A program made the position numbers and the translations under genes. DNA of 64,000 bases from Candidatus Nanopelagicales bacterium (GTDB lineage: Bacteria > Actinomycetota > Actinomycetes > S36-B12). The notes below the pieces were generated by a model. That model ran no database searches and was not told the origin of the DNA. It saw only the letters and a list, made by a program, of their open reading frames with translations. Of the stretch, positions 44,463 through 55,491 are shown one piece after another. The stretch covers positions 682,001-746,000 of the forward strand of contig JAGYJP010000001.1 of the NCBI GenBank assembly GCA_018402075.1. The letters run 5' to 3'. The stretch's first letter is position 1. Each line of letters opens with the position of its first letter.

Positions 44463-44606
44463 GTATTCCTCTCACTCACGATGGTGGTCACCACCGCCAC
44501 GGAGCCTGACGGTAGGACACCTACTTATCGGAAATGAACATTGCCCCCCATTTTCGGCGTTTCCCCTCACGAAAGGTCAGGGAAAGCCACCAGCTTTCGG
44601 GCAAAG

Positions 44607-44638
44607 GGGTGGGGGCCAGGAAATCCTGACCCCCACCC
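44607..44638 (-). terminator. Terminator of hppA
   Basis: Long hairpin: arms GGGTGGGGG and CCCCCACCC with an inner CAGGA/TCCTG stem, 27 nt beyond the hppA stop. A second hairpin, GAAAGC-CACCA-GCTTTC, lies next to it. Confidence 0.8.
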
Positions 44639-44664
44639 GTGATGGATCGAATAATCGATACCGA

Positions 44665-46971
<2,307 letters not shown>

Positions 46972-47084
46972 GAATCTCCTCTATAGCTTTCATTGGCGCA
47001 CACAACTCCCAGCGGAGTCGTGAAACATGAGGGGGAGCCTACCCATGTGGCCGGCAAAATACCCGTGACCTCGCGAAAGTAGTC

Positions 47085-47432
47085 CTAGATCACACCGATA
47101 GCGGATTCATTGGAGGGAAAGATGCTCAGAAAGGTGTCAACCTTGGTGGTCTCCACGACTCGACGAACCTTGGGGACATTAGTCACGAACCGGCACTCAC
47201 TCCCCTTGGCAACTGCGGCTTTATGGCAAGCAATCAGCGCACTCAACCCCGTGGAATCCATGAATGGCACACCGTCAAGATTGACCACAACCACCGGGGT
47301 GGATTCGTTCAGCAAAGGCAGGACCGCCCCTCGGAATACCTCACTTGACGCAATGTCTAGATCTCCGCGGAAGGAGACAATCGGGTACGTATCCCCATTT
47401 GCCCCGTGGAGATCGGCCGTAACCCATTCCAT
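47085..47432 (-). CDS. STAS-domain anti-sigma factor antagonist
   Basis: 115 aa. The single STAS domain shows YPIVSFRGDLDIASSEVFRG and the phosphorylatable serine in PFMDSTGLSALI. Such proteins bind anti-sigma kinases in partner-switching stress or sporulation-like circuits; no cognate kinase or sigma gene is adjacent. The start at 47432 has AAGG upstream. It is divergent from the helicase gene with 43 nt between. Confidence 0.85.
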   Translation of the reverse strand: MEWVTADLHGANGDTYPIVSFRGDLDIASSEVFRGAVLPLLNESTPVVVVNLDGVPFMDSTGLSALIACHKAAVAKGSECRFVTNVPKVRRVVETTKVDTFLSIFPSNESAIGVI

Positions 47433-47475
47433 GGCCCAACCTTGGCATAAATGGGGGTCGGCTCCATGAGTAATT

Positions 47476-49815
47476 GTGAAGAAATTTCCACCTGATACTG
47501 CAAGTGTCAGATCACTCCTCCAAGATGAGCAAGTGCCCACAGATCCGTTCCTTGCCGTTGTGCAGGAGACCGGACAGGAATGTGTGCACCGCGAGGTTAT
47601 CCCGGGGAGCGCAGGAGTCACGAGTGTGTGGCCGGACTGGATCAACCCAGCCTTCATTGAATCGCTCGCAGGTGCCGGCATTGCTGTCCCGTGGTTACAT
47701 CAGGTGGAATTCGCCGAGGCCGCTCACCTTGGCCGGCACTCAATCCTGTCAACGGGAACGGCATCCGGGAAAACAATTGCATTTGCCGCGCCAGCCATCA
47801 CCGCTGCAGTAAATTCCGGCACGGTGCTGTACATCGCACCGACAAAAGCCCTCGCCGCAGATCAACTATCAACAATTACTCAGTGGGACGTTCCGGGAGT
47901 TCGGGCAGCCACCCTCGATGGTGATACTCCTCGCGAGGAACGCCAGTGGATTCGAGCACATGCGAATTACATCCTCACTAACCCGGACATGTTGCATTTC
48001 ACGATTCTTCCCGGGCACCGAAACTGGGCTCGATTCCTTCGGCACCTGCAGTTTGTGGTGATTGATGAAGCACATATATATAGGGGTGTTTTTGGTGCTC
48101 ACGTCGCTTTGATTATCAGGAGGCTGCTTCGTATTGCACATAAGTACGGTGCCAGCCCCACCGTGCTGGCCGCGAGTGCCACCACCGGCGACCCTCGGCT
48201 CACCCTCGAGAAACTCATCGGCCGGCCATGCACCCCGGATTCAGTGTTTTCGGTCAACACCGCAGCCACCCCGCAGCGCACCTTCTATTTTTGGCAGCCC
48301 CCCGAACTTCCCGGTGAATACTCCGGGGCTGGTGCCCGCCGAGGCACCCTGGATGAAGCAGCGCACATTCTGGCCCGTGTGGTTCCCACCGGCCATCAGG
48401 CAGTTGCTTTTGCCCGAAGCCGAAAAGGCGTCGAATATGTTTCGCAAACCACCCAGGATCTTTTGGCGCGGTCAACTGATCACACCGCCCAACCGGATCA
48501 GAGTGTGCGGGCATACCGAGGTGGTTATCTTGCTCATGAACGCAGGGAGTTAGAGCGTGATCTGCGCTCAGGTGCAATTCGTGCCATGGCTGCCACCAAT
48601 GCACTCGAGTTGGGAATTGATATCACCGGCCTTGATGTTGTGATCACGGCCGGGTGGCCGGGGACAAAGGCTTCTTTATGGCAGCAGGTGGGTCGCGCCG
48701 GTCGCGCCGGCGAAGACGCCACTGCCATTTTTATTGCACGTGAAGATCCACTAGATACATATATTGCTCAGCACCCCGAAGTATTTTTCGACACTGGTAT
48801 CGAGGTCTCACTTGCGCACCCCAATAACCCGCACGCACTTGCCCCACACTTGTGCGCCGCAGCTCAGGAGTTGCCATTGACCGAAATCGATCTTGACACC
48901 TGGTTTCCTGAGAATTCGCGTGAGGTGGTGAGCGAACTCGTCAATGCAGAAATGTTGCGGGCTCGCCCCACCGGGTGGTACTGGACAAAGAATGAAAGTG
49001 CAACATCTTTGGCCGACCTTCGCGGTACCGGCGGTGAGGTTGTGCGCGTTGTGGAAGCGGAAACCGGAAGGCTGTGCGGCTATGTGGATCACGCAGCATC
49101 ACATCGCACCGTGCATGAGGGCGCTGTCTACGTTCATCAGGGTGAGACTTTTGTTGTCAATGAACTCGACCTTGACTCCGCGGTTGCTCTGGTAGCAGCA
49201 GAAGATGTTGACTACACAACCTATGCCAGAGAAGTGAGCGATATTCGAGTCACATCAGCACTCTTGAGTCGCCCGGTCACCACAGACGTCACCATTGCCT
49301 GGGGCAATGTTGAAGTGTCCTCGCAAACAGTGGCATTCACCAAACGGCATATATCCGGCGAGAATCTTGGCACCTATCCCCTCGATCTTCCGGTTCGGAC
49401 TTTGCGCACCGATGCCGTGTGGTGGACATTTCCCACCGATCATTTGCCCTTGGATCATGTGGAACTTGCTGGCGCAATTCACGGAGCCGAGCACGCCAGC
49501 ATTGGGATTCTTCCGCTCTTTGCCAGTTGCGACAGATGGGATATCGGCGGAGTTTCTACGGTTCTTCATCAGGACACGGAGCAGACAACCATTTTTATTT
49601 ATGACGGACTCTCCGGTGGTGCAGGTATTTCTGAGTTTGGCTTTCACAACGCCACCCAGTGGATCACAGCGACACTCGATGCTGTTTCGCTGTGTCGGTG
49701 TGAATCTGGATGCCCTTCGTGTATCCAATCACCTAAATGCGGGAACGGGAATGAACCACTGGATAAACGTGGTGCAATTGCAGTGCTCACTCTGCTATTG
49801 GAAAAAGTCGGGTAG
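47476..49815 (+). CDS. DEAD/DEAH helicase with C-terminal DUF1998 (Hrq1/MrfA-like)
   Basis: About 779 aa superfamily 2 helicase. Motif I is TGTASGKT, motif II is VVIDEAHIYRG, and motif VI is QQVGRAGRAGED. The C-terminal DUF1998 region carries the four-Cys cluster CRCESGCPSC with CGNGNEPLDK. Bacterial relatives (MrfA) repair mitomycin-type DNA damage. The start is uncertain: GTG 47476 has no clear ribosome site. The order STAS/helicase/Tad matches mycobacteria. The 3' end overlaps the convergent Tad gene by 29 bp. Confidence 0.87.
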   Translation: MKKFPPDTASVRSLLQDEQVPTDPFLAVVQETGQECVHREVIPGSAGVTSVWPDWINPAFIESLAGAGIAVPWLHQVEFAEAAHLGRHSILSTGTASGKTIAFAAPAITAAVNSGTVLYIAPTKALAADQLSTITQWDVPGVRAATLDGDTPREERQWIRAHANYILTNPDMLHFTILPGHRNWARFLRHLQFVVIDEAHIYRGVFGAHVALIIRRLLRIAHKYGASPTVLAASATTGDPRLTLEKLIGRPCTPDSVFSVNTAATPQRTFYFWQPPELPGEYSGAGARRGTLDEAAHILARVVPTGHQAVAFARSRKGVEYVSQTTQDLLARSTDHTAQPDQSVRAYRGGYLAHERRELERDLRSGAIRAMAATNALELGIDITGLDVVITAGWPGTKASLWQQVGRAGRAGEDATAIFIAREDPLDTYIAQHPEVFFDTGIEVSLAHPNNPHALAPHLCAAAQELPLTEIDLDTWFPENSREVVSELVNAEMLRARPTGWYWTKNESATSLADLRGTGGEVVRVVEAETGRLCGYVDHAASHRTVHEGAVYVHQGETFVVNELDLDSAVALVAAEDVDYTTYAREVSDIRVTSALLSRPVTTDVTIAWGNVEVSSQTVAFTKRHISGENLGTYPLDLPVRTLRTDAVWWTFPTDHLPLDHVELAGAIHGAEHASIGILPLFASCDRWDIGGVSTVLHQDTEQTTIFIYDGLSGGAGISEFGFHNATQWITATLDAVSLCRCESGCPSCIQSPKCGNGNEPLDKRGAIAVLTLLLEKVG

Positions 49816-50158
49816 CTCGGGCACCGACTCTGAGTTGATCAGAAAAGAGATTGAGGATTCCAAGGTCATTTGTGCTTTTCATGACTGCAATGTGGACAAC
49901 GTGATTCTCCACCACGCATGATTCAAGGCTCACTCGGTTGGCGTGCGCAATATTGAGAGCGGCAGCACACGGATCACCGATTGCTTGACCCGCAGACAAC
50001 GCTGCCAAATCAGCAAAGCTCCCCAGATTGGCGCGAGCAATGGCCAATTGCAGTACTGCAATCACAATAAGACCTGCACCCACGAGAAGGGCGCTGAATG
50101 CAATAGCAAGCACCGAAATGCTTCCCCGATCACTGGAGACGCCCGTTATTAACTTCAT
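49787..50158 (-). CDS. TadE-like pilus-associated protein (Rv3654c type)
   Basis: 123 aa. After SSDRGSISVLAIAFSALLVG it has a single N-terminal membrane helix, then a periplasmic-type domain with two Cys (DPCAAA, ESCVVE). The pattern matches the last protein of actinobacterial Tad loci, a pseudopilin-like TadE/TadG relative. The ATG at 50158 begins 1 nt after the tadE stop. Confidence 0.75.
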   Translation of the reverse strand: MKLITGVSSDRGSISVLAIAFSALLVGAGLIVIAVLQLAIARANLGSFADLAALSAGQAIGDPCAAALNIAHANRVSLESCVVENHVVHIAVMKSTNDLGILNLFSDQLRVGARATRLFPIAE

Positions 50159-50159
50159 G

Positions 50160-50597
50160 TCAATAGACCCATTCACGCGGTGCAATGTGCGTTTGTATGA
50201 GCTGGACGGTGGGGAAACTCACTACACCTGACACGACCTCGCCCTGCTTTGATGTGTGCACGGTGACCGTGTCTTCTGACCACTGCAATTCAATTTCTGC
50301 ATGCGGCTCCCTAGCGGAGAAGTTTGCAATGACAGTGTGCGGTTCTGCGCCTCGGGCGAGTTCACGTGCTGCTGTTCGCGTTGCGTCACTTAGTGAAAGT
50401 GTCTGCATTCCCAAACTCAGCAAAGAAATGAAAACAAAAGTGATAGCCAGCAGGATGGGCACCATGAGAGCGGTTTCCAATGTGGCCATGCCACGGTCGC
50501 ATGTGGCCTTCCCGCAGCCCTTTGTGACGAGGGGTGCGCGCGCACCCCAACAACCCGAGGCATGGGTGTCAGGGTGCGCGCCGTGATGCATAAGCAT
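50160..50597 (-). CDS. TadE-like pseudopilin
   Basis: 145 aa. After an unusual ~35-residue N-terminal stretch comes the prepilin-like GMATLETALMVPILL with the Glu at position 5 after the Gly-Met, and a hydrophobic helix. Its ATG shares a base with the flp stop (TAATG), indicating coupled translation. Minor pilins of this type help assemble Flp pili. Confidence 0.75.
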   Translation of the reverse strand: MLMHHGAHPDTHASGCWGARAPLVTKGCGKATCDRGMATLETALMVPILLAITFVFISLLSLGMQTLSLSDATRTAARELARGAEPHTVIANFSAREPHAEIELQWSEDTVTVHTSKQGEVVSGVVSFPTVQLIQTHIAPREWVY

Positions 50598-50788
50598 TAA
50601 CCGAAGAACTTTGAGAGAACACCTGAGATCAGGTTCCAAATAAGGTCTCTCACCGAATCACTGGTGAGCAATTTCAAGAGAACACCACCCAAGCCGGCTA
50701 CTGCCACTGTCCCCACTGCGTACTCGGCGGTAGTGAGCCCGGAATCCTCTTTGATTCGTGCAACAACTTTCGCGGTATTTATTGACAT
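50597..50788 (-). CDS. Flp-type major pilin (DUF4244)
   Basis: 63 aa. A short leader (MSINTAKVVARIKEDSG) precedes the class III prepilin site LTTAEYAVGTVAVAGLGGVL, with Glu at +5 after the Thr-rich start. It is the expected size for the pilus subunit. A very strong ribosome site (AAGGAGG) stands upstream, preceded directly by a 6-bp hairpin, suggesting high expression relative to its neighbours. Confidence 0.85.
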   Translation of the reverse strand: MSINTAKVVARIKEDSGLTTAEYAVGTVAVAGLGGVLLKLLTSDSVRDLIWNLISGVLSKFFG

Positions 50789-50806
50789 GATCTTTTTCCT
50801 CCTTGT

Positions 50807-50823
50807 GCACCGCGGATCGGTGC
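50807..50823 (-). promoter_or_regulatory. Hairpin directly before the flp ribosome site
   Basis: On the minus strand GCACCG-ATCCG-CGGTGC, ending a few bases before ACAAGGAGG. It lies in the 101-nt tadC-flp gap, the longest gap in the Tad operon. It may be an mRNA-processing or stabilising element, or a partial terminator. Two copies of ATACAAACT (plus strand, ~50842-50871) lie further upstream and may mark an internal promoter. Confidence 0.4.
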
Positions 50824-50889
50824 TCAAACAGAGGTTGCTGCATACAAACTGACCTCAACAGATACAAACTCCAAACTGTGAAGCGCATG

Positions 50890-51636
50890 TCACATTCCAA
50901 GGAAGTTTGTGGATGATGCAAGTGAGGCGACTATCGGCACAACGCCCAAGGCAAAGAATGCGGGCAGAAAGCACACTGCCAGCGGAATAACAGCTTTGAC
51001 CCCTGCGCCGCGTGCGGCAGTTTCCACACGACGTCGATGTTCACGACGCAATTCACGTGAGGCGCCTTCTAAAACATCGACAAGTCCGGCCCCAGACTGA
51101 TGGGATCGAGCAATACTGTGGGCGAGCCGACCCAATACCGGGTCATTTATCCATTCGCTCCAGGCTTCCCTGGGATCGGCCCCAAGATCCACCGCTGACA
51201 CCACGCGAGCAAGTACTCCCGCGACGGGACTTTCGGACATGGAATCGCGCACCACCGCAAGTGAATCCCGCATGGTTGCACCCGAGGCCAGCGCCGCGCA
51301 TAGAAGTTCAATCATGACAGGTGAATCACGGGTGAAGGCATCGATGTATTTCTGTTGAGGTTGTACTTCGCGCTTTTTCCACGATCGCAATAACCACAAT
51401 GCGGTACCTGCACCAATAAGTGCGCCAAATATCCCTAAGAATGTCCACCCCACCAATGCGCCACCAAGGAAGCCGACAGCAGTGAGGTGAGTTGACGACA
51501 CTTGTGAGGGAGAATCAGGTGCGCCTTGAATGTCGGATACGCGATCACCCATAACGGTTCGGATTCGCGCTCTACTCTGTCGTTGAGCGAGGATCCAGAC
51601 CGCTGCACCCGCGAACAAAGCACTAATAAGAATCAC
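50890..51636 (-). CDS. tadC: Tad secretion inner-membrane protein (TadC/GspF type)
   Basis: 248 aa type II secretion F-domain protein. N-terminal helices are followed by the cytoplasmic GspF domain (SPVMIELLCAALASGATMRD, GLVDVLEGASRELRREHRRR) and C-terminal helices. I place the start at GTG 51636, which overlaps the tadB stop (GTGA); the open frame extends much further upstream but only as a shadow of tadB and tadA. Confidence 0.82.
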   Translation of the reverse strand: MILISALFAGAAVWILAQRQSRARIRTVMGDRVSDIQGAPDSPSQVSSTHLTAVGFLGGALVGWTFLGIFGALIGAGTALWLLRSWKKREVQPQQKYIDAFTRDSPVMIELLCAALASGATMRDSLAVVRDSMSESPVAGVLARVVSAVDLGADPREAWSEWINDPVLGRLAHSIARSHQSGAGLVDVLEGASRELRREHRRRVETAARGAGVKAVIPLAVCFLPAFFALGVVPIVASLASSTNFLGM

Positions 51637-52334
51637 AGCAGACGCTCCACCCGCGCGGCAATTGCAGTTGTCCACCAGACACCCAATGCGGTCAAGCCAA
51701 TTCCCGAGAACAGTGTTACCCAACCAAGTGGTGAGGAAATCAACCAGGTGAGTGGCTGTGCACCCATGAGGTAGCCCAATCCAATTCCCACCAAAGGAAG
51801 GAAGGCAAGCATTCGAGCGGTGGCTCTGGGACCGGCAAGTTCTGCTTCCAATTGAAATCGAGTTTCTTGTGCTTCTCTGAGGGACTGAGCCAACCGAGAC
51901 ACACTGGTTGCTAGACCTGATCCGGAGTGGATTCCCACCCGCAGGCACGCGTTGAGTTGTCTGAGAGCACCGAGTTGGGGAACTTTTTGTGCGTCGGTGA
52001 GTAAGGCCGCGGCGATATCTCCGTGATGCAGTGCAGCAGCGTAAGTATGTGGCCACACGGATGGAGATCCGCCGGCGACCACAAATGCTTGTGACGGCGT
52101 GGCACCTGCGCGGAGCTCCGCTGCCAAGGCGCCAATTGCTGCGATGCTGTCTTCTCGTAGGGTGCGGAGTCGCTGAGATTTCCCGGAGATTCGAGCCTGG
52201 AATGCTCGCAGGGTGACGGTGAAAGATGTCGATGCAATAGTTGTGGAATTTACAGCGTGAACTCGAGTCGCACCGGGCAGCGGAATAACAAGCCACATTG
52301 CCAGGAATGCCGCCAATGCGGATAGGAAAATCAC
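51633..52334 (-). CDS. tadB: Tad secretion inner-membrane protein (TadB type)
   Basis: 233 aa with two N-terminal and two C-terminal helices around a GspF-like domain (AAIGALAAELRAGATPSQAF, LNACLRVGIHSGSGLATSVS). The start is taken at GTG 52334, overlapping the tadA stop by 4 bp like the next gene pair; an ATG at 52394 would overlap tadA by 64 bp. With TadC it forms the platform for Flp pilus assembly. Confidence 0.82.
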   Translation of the reverse strand: MIFLSALAAFLAMWLVIPLPGATRVHAVNSTTIASTSFTVTLRAFQARISGKSQRLRTLREDSIAAIGALAAELRAGATPSQAFVVAGGSPSVWPHTYAAALHHGDIAAALLTDAQKVPQLGALRQLNACLRVGIHSGSGLATSVSRLAQSLREAQETRFQLEAELAGPRATARMLAFLPLVGIGLGYLMGAQPLTWLISSPLGWVTLFSGIGLTALGVWWTTAIAARVERLL

Positions 52335-53485
52335 CCGCTTTCCCCACGCGATATTCGTCGGCGGAGTTCTTCCCACCCGGAACCGCGCTCCCATGTTGAC
52401 CCGTTCCAGGTGATGGCAGGAATGGTGAATACAAAGCCATCTGGATTTCGTGAGGTCACATGGATACCGAACATGATTCGATTACCCGATGCCAACCTCT
52501 GCACGTGAATGACGGCATCCAGGCCTGCACCCATGAGGGCATGTAAGGCATGGCGATCTAGTCCAGCAGTCAGGCCGAGTGCTTCTAATCGAGTGGGGAC
52601 ATCTGCCGGGCTGTTAGCGTGAACGGTGCCGCAACCACCCTCGTGCCCGGTGTTCAGCGCACTGAGTAGTTCCACAACCTCGGCACCGCGCACTTCGCCA
52701 ACAACTATTCGATTGGGTCGCATGCGCAGTGACGTGCGCACAAGGTCACGCAAAGTAATGGCGCCAGCACCTTCCACGTTTGCCATGCGTGATTGCAAAC
52801 GCACCACATGCGGGTGCATTGGATCCAGCTCAGCTGAATCCTCCACAATCACAATTCGATGCTCACAAGGCACGTGAGCCAGTAATGCACTCAAAACCGT
52901 GGTCTTCCCTGTACCGGTTCCGCCGCTAATCACGAATGCCAACCGACTCTTCATGATAGAAATAAGGAGATCATGTAACTCATTATTGATAGAGCCACGA
53001 ATAAGTAAGTGATCCAAAGTAATTCTTGTTTGGCTCGGAATACGCAGTGATATCGCGGTGCCTGTTGTCGCGATGGGTGCCAGAACACAATGCAGACGGG
53101 TTCCGTCGGGTAACTGGGCGTCCACCATGGGAGAGGCATCGTCTAATCTCCTGCCCGCAATGGACGCCAAGCGTTGGGCAAACTTTCGAAGATCAGATTC
53201 TGATGTGAATTGGATATCGGTTGATTCAAGGCCGTTACCTCGATCCCACCACACCTGCGCAGTTCCATTCACGAGTACATCTGTCACACCTGGTGTGCGG
53301 ATCAGCGGCTGCAGGATTCCTGCTCCATTGAATTCCTGCTCGAGTTCAATAACAAGATGTTCGAGTGCATATTCGCTGAGGACAATTCCTTCAGCATTTA
53401 ATGCTCGCGCGACATGTTCATGGGTCGCCTCCGCACCTTCTTGAACCAATCGGTGACGAACTCGTGCACTTACCGTGGAGAGCAC
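52331..53485 (-). CDS. tadA: Tad/CpaF-type secretion ATPase
   Basis: 384 aa VirB11-like ATPase that powers Flp pilus assembly. Walker A GGTGTGKT is at residues 188-195, the Walker B/Asp box region reads RIVIVEDSAELDP, and the family block GEVRGAEVVELLSALNTGHE is followed by the His box CGTVHANS. The N-terminal domain has TDVLVNGTAQVWWDR. It starts with GTG, 2 nt after the previous stop. Confidence 0.93.
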   Translation of the reverse strand: MLSTVSARVRHRLVQEGAEATHEHVARALNAEGIVLSEYALEHLVIELEQEFNGAGILQPLIRTPGVTDVLVNGTAQVWWDRGNGLESTDIQFTSESDLRKFAQRLASIAGRRLDDASPMVDAQLPDGTRLHCVLAPIATTGTAISLRIPSQTRITLDHLLIRGSINNELHDLLISIMKSRLAFVISGGTGTGKTTVLSALLAHVPCEHRIVIVEDSAELDPMHPHVVRLQSRMANVEGAGAITLRDLVRTSLRMRPNRIVVGEVRGAEVVELLSALNTGHEGGCGTVHANSPADVPTRLEALGLTAGLDRHALHALMGAGLDAVIHVQRLASGNRIMFGIHVTSRNPDGFVFTIPAITWNGSTWERGSGWEELRRRISRGESG

Positions 53486-53487
53486 CG

Positions 53488-54582
53488 TTATGCCACCTTT
53501 GCCGGCTCTGCTTCACGAGACAAGGCCAATAGTTGATCACATACTTGTGAATAGGCATGTGGCATGGATGGGAACTCACCGTCATCAGCACGGGTTGTCA
53601 TGGAGGGAATAAATGGAAGCTCGGTCAGATCCCGTTCCCCCAGCGCACGAGAAATATCATGTACTGATACTCCTTTGTGGTCGGCCGTGACAACATAGTG
53701 TGATTTCCCACCCACTAGGTGTACCCACTCATGCATGCTGGCGCTTGCCGCTACGGACCGCACGTGATTGCGGACAGCAATCACGGATAGGTCTGCTTGA
53801 GAAACAAGTAGCTCGGACGCTGATGTGAGACCTCGGGGAACGTCCACAATCACAAGATCGAATGCCCGCCTTGCCGCATCCACTACGGCAGCAAGAACTT
53901 CAGTTTCAGGGAGATGAATTTTGGCACGACCATAAGAAAGAAAGGATAAACCGTTGAATACAGGAAGGGCATTCACCAAGGTTTCCGCAGCGATACGTCC
54001 GCTCCCCGGATCAATATCAGACCACCGAACCCCTTGCTGTTCTTCTGCTCCCAGGGTGAGATCAAGGCCACCACCGACAGGATCGGTGTCTATGACAACT
54101 GCAGAAACACCCTGGCTCACGGCTCGCAATCCGAGATTAATAGAAAGGGTTGATGCGCCCGCTCCACCAGAACCTGGCATGACCGCAATCAATGGTGATA
54201 GCGGTTCATTCCTGTGGCGTATGTCGGTGAGTGCGTCACGTAGCCAGAACTCAGCAGAAGGCAAACCAACGACGTTGGCTGCACCCAGGGTGACCGCGTG
54301 CTTCCACAACTCACGTTCCCATGCGGTTGTTTCGGGTCCGGGATCGCGATCACAATGAATAATGGCAATTCCACTGCGCCGAGGTAACCGAGCATCACCA
54401 CATTCATTTGCTAGGTCAGAGCCCACAAGAATGTATCTGTATGAACTCCAATCCAGGTGTACCAGAAATGGATTGTCACTTCGGTGTACGGACACTTCCA
54501 TGGAATCGGCGATTTCCTCGACATGGAAAACCAGATCGGAATTTTGAGTAAGTAGAAGGATTTCAGCAGGTTGATTCAACAT
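53488..54582 (-). CDS. Septum site-determining protein Ssd / CpaE-like ATPase
   Basis: 364 aa. An N-terminal ~125-residue receiver-like region precedes a MinD/CpaE-type P-loop domain with the deviant Walker A MPGSGGAGASTL (lacking the usual first Lys), then DTDPVGGGLDL and VIVDVPRGL. CpaE/TadZ proteins localise Tad machinery; the mycobacterial homologue Rv3660c affects septation. The start at 54582 (MLNQPAEILLL) begins the family match; there is no strong ribosome site, so the mRNA may be leaderless. Confidence 0.85.
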   Translation of the reverse strand: MLNQPAEILLLTQNSDLVFHVEEIADSMEVSVHRSDNPFLVHLDWSSYRYILVGSDLANECGDARLPRRSGIAIIHCDRDPGPETTAWERELWKHAVTLGAANVVGLPSAEFWLRDALTDIRHRNEPLSPLIAVMPGSGGAGASTLSINLGLRAVSQGVSAVVIDTDPVGGGLDLTLGAEEQQGVRWSDIDPGSGRIAAETLVNALPVFNGLSFLSYGRAKIHLPETEVLAAVVDAARRAFDLVIVDVPRGLTSASELLVSQADLSVIAVRNHVRSVAASASMHEWVHLVGGKSHYVVTADHKGVSVHDISRALGERDLTELPFIPSMTTRADDGEFPSMPHAYSQVCDQLLALSREAEPAKVA

Positions 54583-54611
54583 GAACACAGCCAAATGGAT
54601 GAGGACACACG

Positions 54612-55478
54612 ATGATAAGCCCTGAGTTGGACCTGTGGAAAACCTTTCTGATGGGCTACCGTGGTCATATGGCAGGTGCAACGGCAGGTAGCACGGGAAT
54701 TGCCGCATTCTTTGATCTGGATAAAACCATTCTGGCCAAATCCAGCTCATTTGTATTTGCCAAGCCCTTTTATAAAGAAGGGCTTATTGGGCGCGCCGAT
54801 GTCATGCGGAGCGCCTACGCGCAGTTCATGTTTCTTACATCCGGCGCCGACCATGATCAAATGGAGTTAATGCGCACATATATGTCGGAACTCGTCACCG
54901 GCTGGGATGTCGCCAAAGTGCAGACAATTGTCAGTGAAACCCTCGACATAATTGTTGACCCGTTGGTCTACCAAGAAGCAGTCGATCTCATTGCCATGCA
55001 TAAAGAACAGGGCCACGACATTATTGTGATTTCGTCGTCAGGCACCGATGTTGTTGAACCCATTGCAGCTCGCCTTGGCGCAGACATTGCAATCGGCACC
55101 CAAGTGGAAATCGTCGACGGCAAGTACACCGGTGAAATTACGTTTTACGCGTATGGTGAGGGCAAAGCGGAAGCCATGCATTCACTTGCGCAGGAACATG
55201 GTTACGACTTAAGTGAGTGTTATGCCTACTCGGATTCACACACCGACATTCCGATGTTGAAAGCGGTGGGGAAGCCATCTGCGGTAAATCCTGATAATGA
55301 ACTCCGCGGCATTGCCAAGGAAAATAATTGGCCGATTCTCGATTTTGCCAAACCTGTCTCTATGCGAGCCAAGACAGAACAACGTCGTGCTGTTGCTGCC
55401 GGAGCTGGAGTCGCAATCGGGGCGGTTGCACTGGGAATCACGTGGTACGCGAAACGGCGCAGTAGCTTGCGCGCTTAA
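54612..55478 (+). CDS. HAD-superfamily hydrolase (SerB/Rv3661-like) with C-terminal membrane helix
   Basis: 288 aa, HAD subfamily IB. The nucleophile motif FFDLDKTIL holds Asp35 and Asp37, motif II is VISSSGTD and motif IV is YAYSDSHTDIPML. A C-terminal helix (AAGAGVAIGAVALGITWY) and a basic tail suggest membrane attachment. The substrate is unknown. AGGA lies before the ATG at 54612; internal ATGs at 54651 and 54669 are alternatives. It is divergent from the Ssd gene, as in mycobacteria. Confidence 0.88.
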   Translation: MISPELDLWKTFLMGYRGHMAGATAGSTGIAAFFDLDKTILAKSSSFVFAKPFYKEGLIGRADVMRSAYAQFMFLTSGADHDQMELMRTYMSELVTGWDVAKVQTIVSETLDIIVDPLVYQEAVDLIAMHKEQGHDIIVISSSGTDVVEPIAARLGADIAIGTQVEIVDGKYTGEITFYAYGEGKAEAMHSLAQEHGYDLSECYAYSDSHTDIPMLKAVGKPSAVNPDNELRGIAKENNWPILDFAKPVSMRAKTEQRRAVAAGAGVAIGAVALGITWYAKRRSSLRA

Positions 55479-55491
55479 TTTTTACTGACAA

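Noticed and set aside
44582..44598. GAAAGC-CACCA-GCTTTC hairpin as a separate regulatory RNA
   Set aside because: It is short and adjacent to the hppA terminator; it is best seen as part of the termination region.
51637..52440. N-terminal extension of the tadC frame
   Set aside because: It runs antiphase through tadB and tadA and has no secretion-domain similarity; the GTGA overlap at 51636 gives the proper start.
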